This document shows positions 1-8,571 of a DNA stretch of 64,000 nucleotides, piece by piece. The notes beneath the pieces are model-generated. The model did not search any database and had not been told where the DNA came from. It saw nothing but the letters and a program-made list of their open reading frames with translations. The number at the start of each line of letters is the position of its first letter. Position 1 is the stretch's first letter. This stretch comes from Rhizobium sp. L1K21 (GTDB taxonomy: Bacteria; Pseudomonadota; Alphaproteobacteria; Rhizobiales; Rhizobiaceae), in assembly GCF_024055895.1 (NCBI RefSeq), contig NZ_JAMXLE010000001.1:248001-312000 (forward strand), written 5' to 3'. Made by a program: the position numbers and the translations under genes.

Positions 1-920
1 CGCCGCTTGGCGTGATCGGCGTGATTTATGAAAGCCGCCCGAATGTGACGGCGGATGCCGGTGCGCTGTGCCTGAAGGCTGGCAATGCGGTGATCCTGCG
101 CGGCGGTTCGGATTCGCTCAATTCATCGTCGGCCATTCATGCCTGCCTGGTGGAAGGCTTGAAAGCGGCCGGGTTGCCTGAACATGCCATTCAGATGGTG
201 CCGACCACGGATCGTGCAGCTGTGGGCGCCATGCTGACCGGGCTGAATGGCGCGATTGATGTGATTGTGCCGCGTGGCGGCAAGAGCCTTGTGGGCCGTG
301 TTCAGTCGGAAGCGCGGGTGCCGGTGTTTGCGCATCTGGAAGGCATTTGCCACGTTTATGTGGATGCATCGGCGGAGCTTGAAATGGCAAAGACGATTGT
401 CGTCAACGCCAAGATGCGCCGGACCGGTATCTGCGGGTCGGCAGAAACGCTGCTGGTGGATCGTGCGGTGGCAGAAACGCATCTGAAGCCCATACTGGAT
501 GCTTTGAAAACGGCGGGTTGCGAAATCCGCGCCTCCGATGAGGTCATGAAATATGTCGCCGATCTGAAACCCGCGACGGAGGAAGACTGGTCGACCGAAT
601 ATCTCGATGCGATCATTACCGTCGGTCTCGTCGATGGTATCGATGGCGCGATCAAACATATCGAGCACTATTCCTCACATCACACCGAAGCGGTGATTGC
701 CGAGAACCCGGATGTCGTTGCGCGCTTCTTCAACGAGATCGATTCTGCCATCCTTCTGCACAATGCCTCGACCCAGTTTGCCGATGGCGGCGAGTTCGGC
801 ATGGGTGCAGAAATCGGTATCGCGACCGGCAAGATGCATGCGCGCGGGCCGGTGGGTGTGGAACAGCTGACCTCTTTCAAATATCTGGTGCGCGGCACCG
901 GTCAAATCCGGCCGACCTGA
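1..920 (+). CDS. proA: Gamma-glutamyl phosphate reductase, 5'-truncated by the window edge
   Basis: The frame is open from base 3 ([20 protein letters not shown]) and ends at 920. ProA reduces gamma-glutamyl phosphate to glutamate-5-semialdehyde with NADPH, the second step of proline synthesis in the cytoplasm. The visible 305 residues hold the aldehyde-dehydrogenase-like core, including the family stretch [15 protein letters not shown] around the catalytic Cys (ICG) and the C-terminal [20 protein letters not shown]. The N-terminal part lies outside the window. The next gene, nadD, starts 45 bases downstream on the same strand, an order usual in rhizobia, where proB normally precedes proA. 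Confidence 0.97.
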   Translation, partial: PLGVIGVIYESRPNVTADAGALCLKAGNAVILRGGSDSLNSSSAIHACLVEGLKAAGLPEHAIQMVPTTDRAAVGAMLTGLNGAIDVIVPRGGKSLVGRVQSEARVPVFAHLEGICHVYVDASAELEMAKTIVVNAKMRRTGICGSAETLLVDRAVAETHLKPILDALKTAGCEIRASDEVMKYVADLKPATEEDWSTEYLDAIITVGLVDGIDGAIKHIEHYSSHHTEAVIAENPDVVARFFNEIDSAILLHNASTQFADGGEFGMGAEIGIATGKMHARGPVGVEQLTSFKYLVRGTGQIRPT

Positions 921-964
921 CATTGCTGGCGGACGAGGGGGACATCGGCCGCAAATACCTGACC

Positions 965-1555
965 ATGCCGCCCACGGCGAGCGGCATGGCGATCGGGCTG
1001 TTTGGCGGTTCGTTCAATCCGCCGCATGAGGGGCATGCGCTGGTGGCCGAAATTGCGCTGAAGCGGCTCGGGCTGCAGCAGCTCTGGTGGATGGTGACGC
1101 CGGGCAATCCCTTGAAAAGCCGACGCGAACTGGCGCCGCTGTCTGAGCGCATTGCCGCCAGCGAAGCGATGATGCGCGATCCGCGCGTGAAGGTGACGGC
1201 GTTTGAGAAGACACTGGGCCAGAGCTACACTGCCCAGACACTTTCCTATATTCGTCAGCATAACCATGACTGCCGTTTCGTCTGGATCATGGGGGCGGAC
1301 AATCTGGCGACTTTTCATCATTGGCAACATTGGTGCGAGATTGCCACGACCTTTCCGATCGCGGTGATCGACAGGCCGGGTTCGACGCTTGCCTATCTCT
1401 CGTCCAAGATGGCCAAGGTCTTCGACTATGCGCGGGTGGATGAAGACCGGGCGCAGGCGTTGCCCTTCATGAAAGCGCCGGCCTGGACCTTTATCCATGG
1501 TCCGCGATCCAGTCTCAGCTCGTCAGCCATCCGGCTTGCGCGGACAAAAGGTTGA
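965..1555 (+). CDS. nadD: Nicotinate-nucleotide adenylyltransferase
   Basis: NadD transfers AMP from ATP to nicotinate mononucleotide, giving deamido-NAD in the de novo and salvage NAD pathways. The N-terminal nucleotidyltransferase motif GLFGGSFNPPHEGH is intact, and SSSAIR near the C-terminus matches the second conserved motif (usually ISSTxIR). The start at ATG 965 gives MPPTASGMAIGLFGG and 196 residues. An upstream TTG at 923 is in frame but would only add a non-conserved tail. It lies between proA and rsfS, as in many Rhizobiales. The salvage enzymes pncB and pncA, which feed its substrate, lie 7-9 kb away on the other strand. Confidence 0.95.
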   Translation: MPPTASGMAIGLFGGSFNPPHEGHALVAEIALKRLGLQQLWWMVTPGNPLKSRRELAPLSERIAASEAMMRDPRVKVTAFEKTLGQSYTAQTLSYIRQHNHDCRFVWIMGADNLATFHHWQHWCEIATTFPIAVIDRPGSTLAYLSSKMAKVFDYARVDEDRAQALPFMKAPAWTFIHGPRSSLSSSAIRLARTKG

Positions 1556-1666
1556 GCGGAACCTCCAGACTATTTTCCGCAAAAACTCACTTCTTGAAAC
1601 CGTCATCCATGAAGCGTATCTTTAAGGGCGCGGCGAGAGTCGCTTTTTGACGTGCTGTTACTCTTG

Positions 1667-2095
1667 ATGAAAGGTAGACCTCTGACAACAGTACAATCCA
1701 AGGGAACTGTGCTTCACAGTATTCCCAAGAGCCAGGAACGTGGCGCTGATGCCGCTGCCCGCGCGCTCCAAACGATCCTTGGAAGTCTTGATGATTCCAA
1801 GGGCGAAGATATTGTCACCATCGACATCGCGAAAAAATCGGCGTTGGGAGATTACATGGTTGTTGTCTCCGGGCGATCGAACCGTCATGTCAGCGCGATT
1901 GCCGATCACCTGATCACCGACCTGAAGGCGGAGGGCTATGATGCACCGCGCGTGGAAGGTCTTGAGGCAGGCGATTGGGTGCTGATCGACGCAGGCGATG
2001 TTATCGTGCATGTGTTCCGCCCTGAAGTTCGGGAGTTTTACAACATCGAAAAGATGTGGGCTGCCCCCGATCTTGAAGAAGGAAGACTGCACTAA
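1667..2095 (+). CDS. rsfS: Ribosomal silencing factor RsfS (start uncertain)
   Basis: RsfS/Iojap binds ribosomal protein L14 and blocks 30S-50S joining when nutrients are short. The core ALGDYMVVVSGRSNRHVSAI and the C-terminal VHVFRPEVREFYNIEKMW are typical, and the length (about 140 residues) fits alphaproteobacterial members. The first ATG in frame is at 1667. The most homologue-like N-terminus (TTVQSKGTVLHS) would begin at a CTG at 1682, which has an AGGTAG-like ribosome site just before it (about 1671-1676), so a non-AUG start is possible. The gene sits between nadD and rlmH, the usual order. Confidence 0.93.
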   Translation: MKGRPLTTVQSKGTVLHSIPKSQERGADAAARALQTILGSLDDSKGEDIVTIDIAKKSALGDYMVVVSGRSNRHVSAIADHLITDLKAEGYDAPRVEGLEAGDWVLIDAGDVIVHVFRPEVREFYNIEKMWAAPDLEEGRLH

Positions 2096-2111
2096 GACGC
2101 ACGGACTTCAT

Positions 2112-2139
2112 GGAGCTGCAAAGCCAGGGCTTCAGCTCC
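2112..2139. other. Stem-loop after rsfS
   Basis: GGAGCTG at 2112-2118 pairs with CAGCTCC at 2133-2139, and inside it AAGCC pairs with GGCTT. There is no T-run after it, so it is not a classical intrinsic terminator. It lies 17 bases after the rsfS stop and may protect the 3' end of the message. Confidence 0.5.
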
Positions 2140-2160
2140 GTGGTTGATGCGTAACCTTAT

Positions 2161-2184
2161 TGTTCAATTGGCGCCAATTGAACA
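2161..2184. repeat. Perfect 24-bp palindrome upstream of rlmH
   Basis: Half-site TGTTCAATTGGC is followed directly by its exact reverse complement with no spacer. It lies about 115 bases before the rlmH start in the rsfS-rlmH gap. A spacerless palindrome of this length suits a dimeric DNA-binding protein site, or a cruciform, better than a terminator. No known consensus is recognised. Confidence 0.6.
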
Positions 2185-2298
2185 CGCTGTCTATTTTTGT
2201 GCCGTGTCGGGCAGCCTGCCGGTTTAGAGACAGATACTGATTTCCGCGAATGCTGACATTCTCGCGGCGGGTGGATTTGACCGGTTAAAGGGAAGGCT

Positions 2299-2781
2299 AT
2301 GCGGATAGGGGTTTTTGCGGTCGGGCGGTTAAAGTCCGGGCCTGAAAAAGAACTGGCAGCACGCTATTTTGATCGCTTTTCCAAGGCCGGGCCACCCATC
2401 GGGCTGGAATTTTCGCGCGTTACCGAAGTCAATGAAAGCCGCGCCTCTTCTTCGGATACACGCAAGCGCGAAGAAGGGCAGATGCTGGAAAAGGCGCTGC
2501 CGGATGGTGCAGTTCTGCTGCTTCTGGACGAACGTGGCAAGGCGATGGGCTCGGAGGATTTTGCCAATCTACTCGGGCAATTCCGCGATCAGGGCCGACG
2601 CGAGTTGATGATTGCGATTGGCGGTGCAGACGGGCTTGATCAGAGCCTGCGGGAGCGGGCAGATGCGACGGTCTGTTTCGGCAAGATGACATGGCCGCAC
2701 CAGTTGGTGCGCATTCTGATTGCCGAACAGCTTTACCGCGCAGTCACAATTCTGTCAGGTCATCCCTATCACCGCGCGTGA
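2299..2781 (+). CDS. rlmH: 23S rRNA (pseudouridine1915-N3)-methyltransferase
   Basis: RlmH is a small SPOUT-fold enzyme that methylates pseudouridine 1915 in helix 69 of 23S rRNA on assembled 70S ribosomes, using SAM. The sequence shows LLDERGKAMGSEDFA, the SAM-binding IAIGGADGL and the knot-end KMTWPHQLVRILIAEQLYRA. The length of 160 residues is normal. ATG 2299 follows an AGGGAAGG-type ribosome site. It follows rsfS after a 203-base gap holding the palindrome at 2161-2184, so it may have its own promoter. Confidence 0.95.
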   Translation: MRIGVFAVGRLKSGPEKELAARYFDRFSKAGPPIGLEFSRVTEVNESRASSSDTRKREEGQMLEKALPDGAVLLLLDERGKAMGSEDFANLLGQFRDQGRRELMIAIGGADGLDQSLRERADATVCFGKMTWPHQLVRILIAEQLYRAVTILSGHPYHRA

Positions 2782-2844
2782 AACTTGGCTCTTTGGGGCA
2801 AATCAGGTTAGACTCTACAATTGGATGCGACAGAGCGGGCTTGA

Positions 2845-4194
2845 ATGAAAACCGGCAGGCGTTTGCCATTTGTGCTGATGATGTTGGGTGCGACCCTCGC
2901 GCCCTCCGGTCTTGCGCGCCTGCATGCTGAAGAAACGGTTGTCGAAAAGCCAAAGCCAAACGATCCCGCAGCCGATCTGGAAGCACGCCGTAAAGCCACC
3001 GAAGAGGAGCTGAAGGCGCTTAGCGAAAGTATCGGTCTTTCCGATTCCAAGATTGGCGATTTGCAAAGCGAAATCGCCGAGCTGAACAATCGGGCGGCTG
3101 ATATCCGGCAGGCGCTTGTTTCGTCTGCCGAGACACGCAATGCGCTGGAGACGAAGATCAGTCAGGGCGAGAAAAAGCTCACTGCGCTGCGCGAACAGGA
3201 AAGCGATATCCGCGCTTCTCTTTATGAGCGGCGCGGTCTGCTGGCCGAGGTCTTAGGCGCGCTGGAGCGGATGGGCCGCAACCCGCCGCCGGCCATCCTG
3301 GTCAAGCCTTCCGATGCGCTCGGCTCGGTCAGAAGCGCCATCCTGCTGGGGGCCGTGGTGCCGGGCATTCGTGAAGAGACGGAAACGCTTTATGCTGATC
3401 TTCAGCAGCTTTCAAAGACGCTTGCAGCGATTTCCAGCGAGCGCGAATCGCTGAAGCAGTTGATGGTGGCGCGGCTGGAAGAAGAAAAGCGGATGAGCCT
3501 GCTGCTGGAGGAAAACCGTCAGCAATCGGCGCTTTCCGCAAAGACGCTGGCCGAAGAGCAGAAACGGGCCGAGGCGCTGGCCGCCAAAGCCAGCAGCATG
3601 CAGGAGCTGATGGCGTCGCTGGAGGCGGAGATCGGTTCGGTGCGCGAGGCGGCACAGCAAAGCCGCGAAGCCGAGGCCGGTCCAAAAAATGATGCAACAG
3701 ATCAAGGCACATTGCCCGATAAAAACCGCATTGCTCCTGCATTTGCGTTTTCAAGCTTGAAGGGACGACTTGCACTGCCGGTTCGCGGCGAGCTGGTTGC
3801 TGATGGCGAGGCTGAGCCAGGGCCACTTGGCGATGCACAGGGCGTGACGGTGATTGCCGATGCCGGTGCGCTGGTGACAGCGCCTGCGGATGGTTGGATC
3901 ATCTATGCCGGTGCATTCAGAAGCTATGGTGAGACGATTATCCTCGATGTTGGCGAAAAATACCGTCTTGTGATGACGGGCATGGGCAATGTGAATGTGC
4001 GGCCGGGGCAATTTGTCGTGGCCGGCGAGCCAATCGGCGAAATGGGCGAGACACGAATTGCAAGTGCGGCTTCATTGTCGCTGGAAACTGACAGGCCAAG
4101 CCTTTACATTGAGCTTTGGCAAAACAACAAACCGACTGATTCCCGGGCGTGGTGGTCCGCTCAAAATTCTGGAAAGGCAAGTAATGATACGTAG
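2845..4194 (+). CDS. EnvC-type murein hydrolase activator (M23/LytM family)
   Basis: An N-terminal hydrophobic segment (about residues 8-22, LPFVLMMLGATLAPSG) looks like a signal peptide or anchor. A long coiled coil follows (about residues 40-280, rich in E/K/A heptads), then a C-terminal LytM domain (about 305-440). The zinc-binding His and Asp residues of active M23 peptidases are not visible: the usual HxH position reads LYIELWQ, like the degenerate LytM of EnvC (LYFEIR). It probably acts in the periplasm by activating an amidase at division rather than cutting peptidoglycan itself. It overlaps ctpA by 11 bases, so the two are translated together. Confidence 0.88.
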   Translation: MKTGRRLPFVLMMLGATLAPSGLARLHAEETVVEKPKPNDPAADLEARRKATEEELKALSESIGLSDSKIGDLQSEIAELNNRAADIRQALVSSAETRNALETKISQGEKKLTALREQESDIRASLYERRGLLAEVLGALERMGRNPPPAILVKPSDALGSVRSAILLGAVVPGIREETETLYADLQQLSKTLAAISSERESLKQLMVARLEEEKRMSLLLEENRQQSALSAKTLAEEQKRAEALAAKASSMQELMASLEAEIGSVREAAQQSREAEAGPKNDATDQGTLPDKNRIAPAFAFSSLKGRLALPVRGELVADGEAEPGPLGDAQGVTVIADAGALVTAPADGWIIYAGAFRSYGETIILDVGEKYRLVMTGMGNVNVRPGQFVVAGEPIGEMGETRIASAASLSLETDRPSLYIELWQNNKPTDSRAWWSAQNSGKASNDT

Positions 4195-5506
4195 GGTTTC
4201 ACTTATGGCGATAGGTGCCGTGATGGGTGCGGCAGCTGTTAGCGGGCTTTATTCGATAAGCGATGCGGCGTCCGCGGCCAATGGTTCGACTTATCGTGAC
4301 CTTTCGGTTTTCGGCGACGTTTTCGAGCGGGTGCGGGCGCAATATGTGACGCCGCCTGACGATACGAAGCTCATTGAAAGCGCGATCAGCGGCATGTTGA
4401 CCTCGCTTGATCCCCATTCGAGCTACATGAACCCCAAGGAAGCTGAAGAAATGCGCACGCAGACGCGTGGCGAATTCGGCGGTCTGGGTATCGAAGTCAC
4501 CATGGAAAACGACCTGGTGAAGGTTATCACGCCGATTGAAGATACGCCGGCTGCCAAGGCCGGGGTTCTGGCGGGCGATTACATCGCCAAGATTGACGGC
4601 AAGGATGTGCGCGGCATGACGCTGAGTGCAGCCGTGGACATGATGCGCGGCAAGGTTGGCGAGCCGATCGAGTTGGAACTCATTCGTGAAGGTGCCGATA
4701 AACCTATCGACCTGAAGATCGTTCGCGATATTATTGCGGTTCAGGCGGTTAAGTACCGTGTTGAAGGCGATGTCGGTTATCTGCGCATTATCCAGTTCAC
4801 CGAAAAGACCTTTGCAGATCTGCAGAAGGGCATTGAAAAGATCCAGGCTGAGGTTCCCGACGACAAGCTGAAGGGCTTTGTGCTTGACCTGCGCCTGAAC
4901 CCCGGCGGACTTCTTGATCAGGCGATCAACGTCTCCGACGCATTCCTGCAGCAGGGCGAAATCGTTTCGACCCGTGGCCGTGAAAAGGGCGATACGCGCC
5001 GTTTCGATGCGACGCCGGGTGACCTGGTCAACGGCAAGCCGGTGATCGTGCTGGTCAATGGCGGTTCGGCTTCGGCTTCGGAAATCGTTGCAGGCGCTCT
5101 GCAGGACCTGAAGCGTGCGACGGTTCTCGGCACACGCTCGTTCGGCAAGGGCTCGGTCCAGACGATCATTCCGCTTGGTGAAAACGGTGCACTGCGCCTG
5201 ACAACGGCGCTTTATTACACGCCGTCCGGCACCTCCATTCAGGGTACGGGCATTACCCCGGATATCCGCGTTGAAGAGCCGGTTCCCGATGAGCTGAAGG
5301 GCAAGGTGGAAACCGGTGGTGAAGCCGGGCTTGCCGGCCACATCAAGGGCCAGGACGAAACCGATGCCGGTTCCGGTTCTGCCGCTTACGTGCCGCCGGA
5401 TCCGAAGGACGACGTTCAGCTGAACTACGCTCTGGACCTGCTGCGCGGCAACAAGACCGATCCGAGCTTCCCGCCGGATCCGACCAAGATTGCTCACGAC
5501 AATTGA
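4184..5506 (+). CDS. ctpA: Carboxy-terminal processing protease, S41 family
   Basis: A periplasmic serine protease with a Ser/Lys dyad. In order: signal-like N-terminus (SLMAIGAVMGAAAVSGL), the conserved LDPHSSYMNPKEAEEM, a PDZ domain (about residues 90-175, GLGIEVTMENDLVKVITPIEDTPA), and the peptidase core with NGGSASASEIVAGAL (Ser) and GTRSFGKGSVQT (Lys). ATG 4184 is chosen because of the GGAAAGG ribosome site just before it and because it gives a proper signal peptide. A far-upstream start at 3995 would overlap the EnvC gene by 200 bases. Length 440 is normal. A strong hairpin terminator follows at 5521. Confidence 0.95.
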   Translation: MIRRVSLMAIGAVMGAAAVSGLYSISDAASAANGSTYRDLSVFGDVFERVRAQYVTPPDDTKLIESAISGMLTSLDPHSSYMNPKEAEEMRTQTRGEFGGLGIEVTMENDLVKVITPIEDTPAAKAGVLAGDYIAKIDGKDVRGMTLSAAVDMMRGKVGEPIELELIREGADKPIDLKIVRDIIAVQAVKYRVEGDVGYLRIIQFTEKTFADLQKGIEKIQAEVPDDKLKGFVLDLRLNPGGLLDQAINVSDAFLQQGEIVSTRGREKGDTRRFDATPGDLVNGKPVIVLVNGGSASASEIVAGALQDLKRATVLGTRSFGKGSVQTIIPLGENGALRLTTALYYTPSGTSIQGTGITPDIRVEEPVPDELKGKVETGGEAGLAGHIKGQDETDAGSGSAAYVPPDPKDDVQLNYALDLLRGNKTDPSFPPDPTKIAHDN

Positions 5507-5520
5507 TCGCATGATCTGAA

Positions 5521-5550
5521 CGCCCGCCCTCTTGACCAGGGCGGGCGTTT
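5521..5550 (+). terminator. Intrinsic terminator after ctpA
   Basis: A perfect 10-bp GC stem, CGCCCGCCCT (5521-5530) with AGGGCGGGCG (5538-5547), with a 7-base loop and a short TTT. It ends the proA-ctpA transcript 15 bases after the ctpA stop. Confidence 0.85.
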
Positions 5551-5607
5551 GCCTTCCAGGGGCTGGGGCGGAAGAGAGAACTTGACGGGGACGGGAAACC
5601 GCGGAAC

Positions 5608-6786
5608 GTGTCTACGGATTTGAATGCGCCGCTTGGCAAGGACCGCAAGCGCAAGGTAAAGGTCGGTTCTTCTTCGGGTCGCTATTTCAGCGGCGGCGTG
5701 ACGGGTGTGTTTGCCGCTCTGGTGATCGGTCTTTCAATCTATCCCTACATCCAGCCTGACAAACTGCCCCCCGCAGTGTTGTCAGATGCGACTGCCGCAT
5801 CTGATGATGCTTCTTCGCAAGCTGAAAAAACGAAACTGCCAGGTATTGCCACCAGCGGACGCCAGGATGGGGCAAATGTTGAGCGGCAGGTGATGGACGA
5901 TGGTTCCGTTGTCACAAAGTTCAGTCCGCGCGGGCGCGAGAGCAGCGGGCCGCTGATCATTCAAGCCCAAACCACGCAGGACCCGCGTCTGGCCGGTCTG
6001 CCCAATGACGACCTGATTGAAGAGACACCGGAAGGCAAGTTGCCGATTGTGGGGCCCGACGGGTTGCGCCCGTTCGACTATTACGCCCGGCCCTGGTCCG
6101 GTGCGCGGGGAACCCGTATCGCCATCGTGGTGGCCGGGCTCGGTATCAGCCAGACGGGAACGATGCGGGCCATTGAAGAATTGCCCGAACAGATCACGCT
6201 TGCCTTTGCGGCCAATGGAAATTCGCTGTCGCGCTGGGCACCCGAAGCGCGGCGCAACGGCCACGAAATTCTGCTGCAGGTGCCGATGGAGCCCTTCAAC
6301 TATCCGCAGAACGATCCCGGGCGCGGAACGCTGGTGAGCAGCAAATCGGCTGCCACCAATATCGCCAATCTGCATGCCGCCATGGGCCGAATGACGGGCT
6401 ACACGGGTATCATGAACTATCTCGGTGGGCGTTTTCTCGCTGCCGGCGATGCACTTCAGCCGGTGATGCAGGATATCGGCGAGCGCGGCCTGATGTTTTT
6501 CGATGATGGAACGAGCGTGCAATCGCTGAGCGGCGATTATGCCAAGGCCTATGACATGCCGCACGCCTTTGCCGATCTGGTGCTGGACGAACAGGTGGAT
6601 ACCGAAGCCATTTTGAAAAAGCTTGATGAACTGGAACGGATCGCCTACCGGAAGGGGACGGCAATCGGCGTTGCTTCGGGCTTTGATGAGAGCCTGTCAG
6701 CAATCGCCGAATGGGCGCAAGAGGCCGGCGGCCACGGGATTGAAATTGTTGGTGTCTCCGCGCTGGCGGATAATGCGGGAAGGTGA
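5608..6786 (+). CDS. Divergent polysaccharide deacetylase family protein
   Basis: 392 residues from GTG 5608, with one membrane segment near the N-terminus ([20 protein letters not shown], about residues 31-50) and a secreted or periplasmic C-terminal domain (about 165-390) of the divergent polysaccharide deacetylase type (YibQ/DUF610). Visible family features are [12 protein letters not shown], the [13 protein letters not shown] stretch and FFDDGTS. The biological substrate of the family is not settled. It is commonly found next to ctpA and EnvC-like genes, which points to envelope or division work. The rppH ATG follows one base after its stop. Confidence 0.85.
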   Translation: MSTDLNAPLGKDRKRKVKVGSSSGRYFSGGVTGVFAALVIGLSIYPYIQPDKLPPAVLSDATAASDDASSQAEKTKLPGIATSGRQDGANVERQVMDDGSVVTKFSPRGRESSGPLIIQAQTTQDPRLAGLPNDDLIEETPEGKLPIVGPDGLRPFDYYARPWSGARGTRIAIVVAGLGISQTGTMRAIEELPEQITLAFAANGNSLSRWAPEARRNGHEILLQVPMEPFNYPQNDPGRGTLVSSKSAATNIANLHAAMGRMTGYTGIMNYLGGRFLAAGDALQPVMQDIGERGLMFFDDGTSVQSLSGDYAKAYDMPHAFADLVLDEQVDTEAILKKLDELERIAYRKGTAIGVASGFDESLSAIAEWAQEAGGHGIEIVGVSALADNAGR

Positions 6787-6787
6787 G

Positions 6788-7330
6788 ATGGGAAAGAAGG
6801 ACAAGAAGGACGCGAAAGATAAAATCGCACCGAGACCGCAGGACTTGCCGTATCGCCCTTGTGTTGGTGTTATGGTGCTGAACGCGCAAGGCCTTGTGTG
6901 GGCGGGCCGGCGCATCGCCATCGGCAATTCGGAATATGACGGCTCGCCGCAATTGTGGCAGATGCCGCAAGGCGGTATCGACAAGGGCGAAGACCCGCGG
7001 GAGGCCGCCTATCGCGAGCTTTACGAAGAAACCGGCATGAAGAGCGTTTCCCTGCTGGAAGAAGCGCCGGAATGGTTCAATTACGACCTTCCACAACATC
7101 TGATCGGTATCGGCTTGAAGGGAAAATATCGAGGCCAGACGCAACGCTGGTTTGCCTTCCGTTTTGAGGGCGATGAAAGCGAGATCCAGATCAATCCTCC
7201 ACCCGGTGGCCACACGGCTGAGTTTGACCAGTGGGACTGGCTGCCGATGCAAGAACTGCCGGACCTGATCGTGCCGTTTAAACGGCCTGTCTATGAGCAG
7301 GTGGTCAATGCCTTCCGGCATCTTGGGTAA
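6788..7330 (+). CDS. rppH: RNA pyrophosphohydrolase (Nudix)
   Basis: RppH removes pyrophosphate from the 5' triphosphate of mRNAs and so starts 5'-dependent decay. The Nudix box [20 protein letters not shown], continuing TGM, is complete. The N-terminal [22 protein letters not shown] and the WFAFRF core are typical. ATG 6788 directly follows the deacetylase stop, so the two are co-transcribed. The 180 residues fit alphaproteobacterial RppH, which is slightly longer than that of E. coli because of its lysine-rich N-terminus. Confidence 0.95.
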   Translation: MGKKDKKDAKDKIAPRPQDLPYRPCVGVMVLNAQGLVWAGRRIAIGNSEYDGSPQLWQMPQGGIDKGEDPREAAYRELYEETGMKSVSLLEEAPEWFNYDLPQHLIGIGLKGKYRGQTQRWFAFRFEGDESEIQINPPPGGHTAEFDQWDWLPMQELPDLIVPFKRPVYEQVVNAFRHLG

Positions 7331-7343
7331 ATAAAAAACGGGG

Positions 7344-7491
7344 CCTAGACTGTTTCAGTTTTTGACCGAAACAGTCTACATTTTTTTCGCTCACGCCAAT
7401 TGCGCTTTGCGCAATGCTCCACGGGGGCGGCGCATTAGCGCCGGGCCACGCTTGTGGCCCTGAGCGCTTCAGTTAAAAGCTGAACCGCTCT
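7344..7491. repeat. Five-hairpin repeat element, copy A
   Basis: 148 bases that recur at 60026-60172 with 5 substitutions and one T-run length change. Five successive hairpins: H1 AGACTGTTTCAG at 7347 with 7366-7377; H2 ATTGCGC-TTT-GCGCAAT at 7399-7415; H3 GGCGC-ATTA-GCGCC at 7429-7442; H4 GGGCCAC-GCTT-GTGGCCC at 7443-7460; H5 GAGCGcTTCAG with CTGAAcCGCTC at 7462-7490. It fills the gap between the converging rppH and bfr genes. No ORF is present in it. Confidence 0.9.
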
Positions 7492-7526
7492 ATTCGGCCC
7501 CGTTTCGCTTTAATCTGTTTCGTGCC

Positions 7527-8012
7527 TTATTCGGCTTCGTCGGCAGAGGCGGCATTGAGAAGGCCGTAACGCTCTTCGCCGATCTTGGAGAGAAGTTCGA
7601 GCTGGGTTTCGAGAAAGTCGATATGGCCTTCCTCATCCGACAGCAGGGCTTCAAAGAGCTGCATGGTGACGTAATCACCTTCTTCATAACAGATTTCGCG
7701 CGATTTTTTGTAGGACGTGCGGGCGTCGTATTCGCCGGCAAGATCGGCTTCCAGCACTTCCTTCACGTTTTGCCCGATGCGCAGCGGTGCCACGGTCTGC
7801 AGGTTGGGATGACCTTCGAGAAAGATGATGCGCTCGACCAATTTGTCGGCATGCTGCATCTCTTCGATGGATTCGGCACGCTCTTTCTTGGCCAGCTTGG
7901 CATATCCCCAATCTTCCAGCAGCCGGTAATGCAGCCAATACTGGTTTACTGCGCCAAGTTCGAGAAACAGCGCCTCGTTCAGACGTTCTATAACCTTTGC
8001 GCTACCCTTCAC
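7527..8012 (-). CDS. bfr: Bacterioferritin
   Basis: A 24-mer iron-storage ferritin that oxidises Fe2+ at a di-iron site and binds haem between subunits. Seen: [19 protein letters not shown] (ferroxidase helix A), SIEEMQHAD (ferroxidase Glu/His with the haem-ligand Met), and [14 protein letters not shown] (helix D). The start is GTG 8012 ([15 protein letters not shown]), with an AGGAAA ribosome site upstream. An upstream ATG would add a non-conserved tail. Length 161 is normal. It lies 114 bases after bfd on the same strand, the usual pairing. Confidence 0.96.
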   Translation of the reverse strand: MKGSAKVIERLNEALFLELGAVNQYWLHYRLLEDWGYAKLAKKERAESIEEMQHADKLVERIIFLEGHPNLQTVAPLRIGQNVKEVLEADLAGEYDARTSYKKSREICYEEGDYVTMQLFEALLSDEEGHIDFLETQLELLSKIGEERYGLLNAASADEAE

Positions 8013-8126
8013 GGTGTTTCCTTTCCAAATTTCCCTATAATATAAGAGCGGCAGGCAATCGCCCGCACATTCACGTGTTCTCACTCTAAAGAAGAGTCAG
8101 CAAGTCGCAACTAGGTTATTGGATAT

Positions 8127-8438
8127 TCAAGCAACTTTTGGCCGAGCAGTGCGGATGGCGGCCATCTTGTTTTTCTGCTCGTCATGGAAATTGCGCAGGC
8201 GCTGCATGAAATCGCAAACGCGTTCGTCTTCTCGCGAAGCGTTGCGGTGGTAGTCTTCGGTGGTCTGGATGATGATATCGACAACGTTGGGGAAACAGCC
8301 GCAGCAACGACCGCGCTTTTCCATCGCACGGTAAACCTTGCCTGGAACGATCAACTGCCAACAGTCTTCATTGAGCATATCAATGATGACATCGCGAATT
8401 TCGCGGTCAGTGATGAAGTTGCAGCTGCAGACGAGCAT
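8127..8438 (-). CDS. bfd: Bacterioferritin-associated ferredoxin
   Basis: Small [2Fe-2S] protein that binds bacterioferritin and reduces its iron core so that iron can be released. The Bfd motif is clear: MLVCSCNFITDREIRDVI then RGRCCGCFPNVVDII, giving the CxC and CxxC cluster ligands. The start is ATG 8438 (MLVCSC); an ATG 9 bases further upstream (MPVMLVCSC) is also possible. It is about 100 residues with a charged C-terminal tail beyond the ~65-residue domain. It is directly upstream of bfr. Confidence 0.92.
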   Translation of the reverse strand: MLVCSCNFITDREIRDVIIDMLNEDCWQLIVPGKVYRAMEKRGRCCGCFPNVVDIIIQTTEDYHRNASREDERVCDFMQRLRNFHDEQKNKMAAIRTARPKVA

Positions 8439-8571
8439 GACGGGCATCCGAAAACTTGATATTTCTCATCCGATTTATGCTAAACCGGACTTCCAGTGTC
8501 AAGATAGTTTTCGTGTTCGTCTCATTGGTTTTCGCTAGAAGTGATGTGTTCAGATGACGCAGCCAGGGTGC

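Noticed and set aside
4199-5512. 437-codon open frame opposite ctpA
   Set aside because: Shadow of the S41 protease frame, with no family features.
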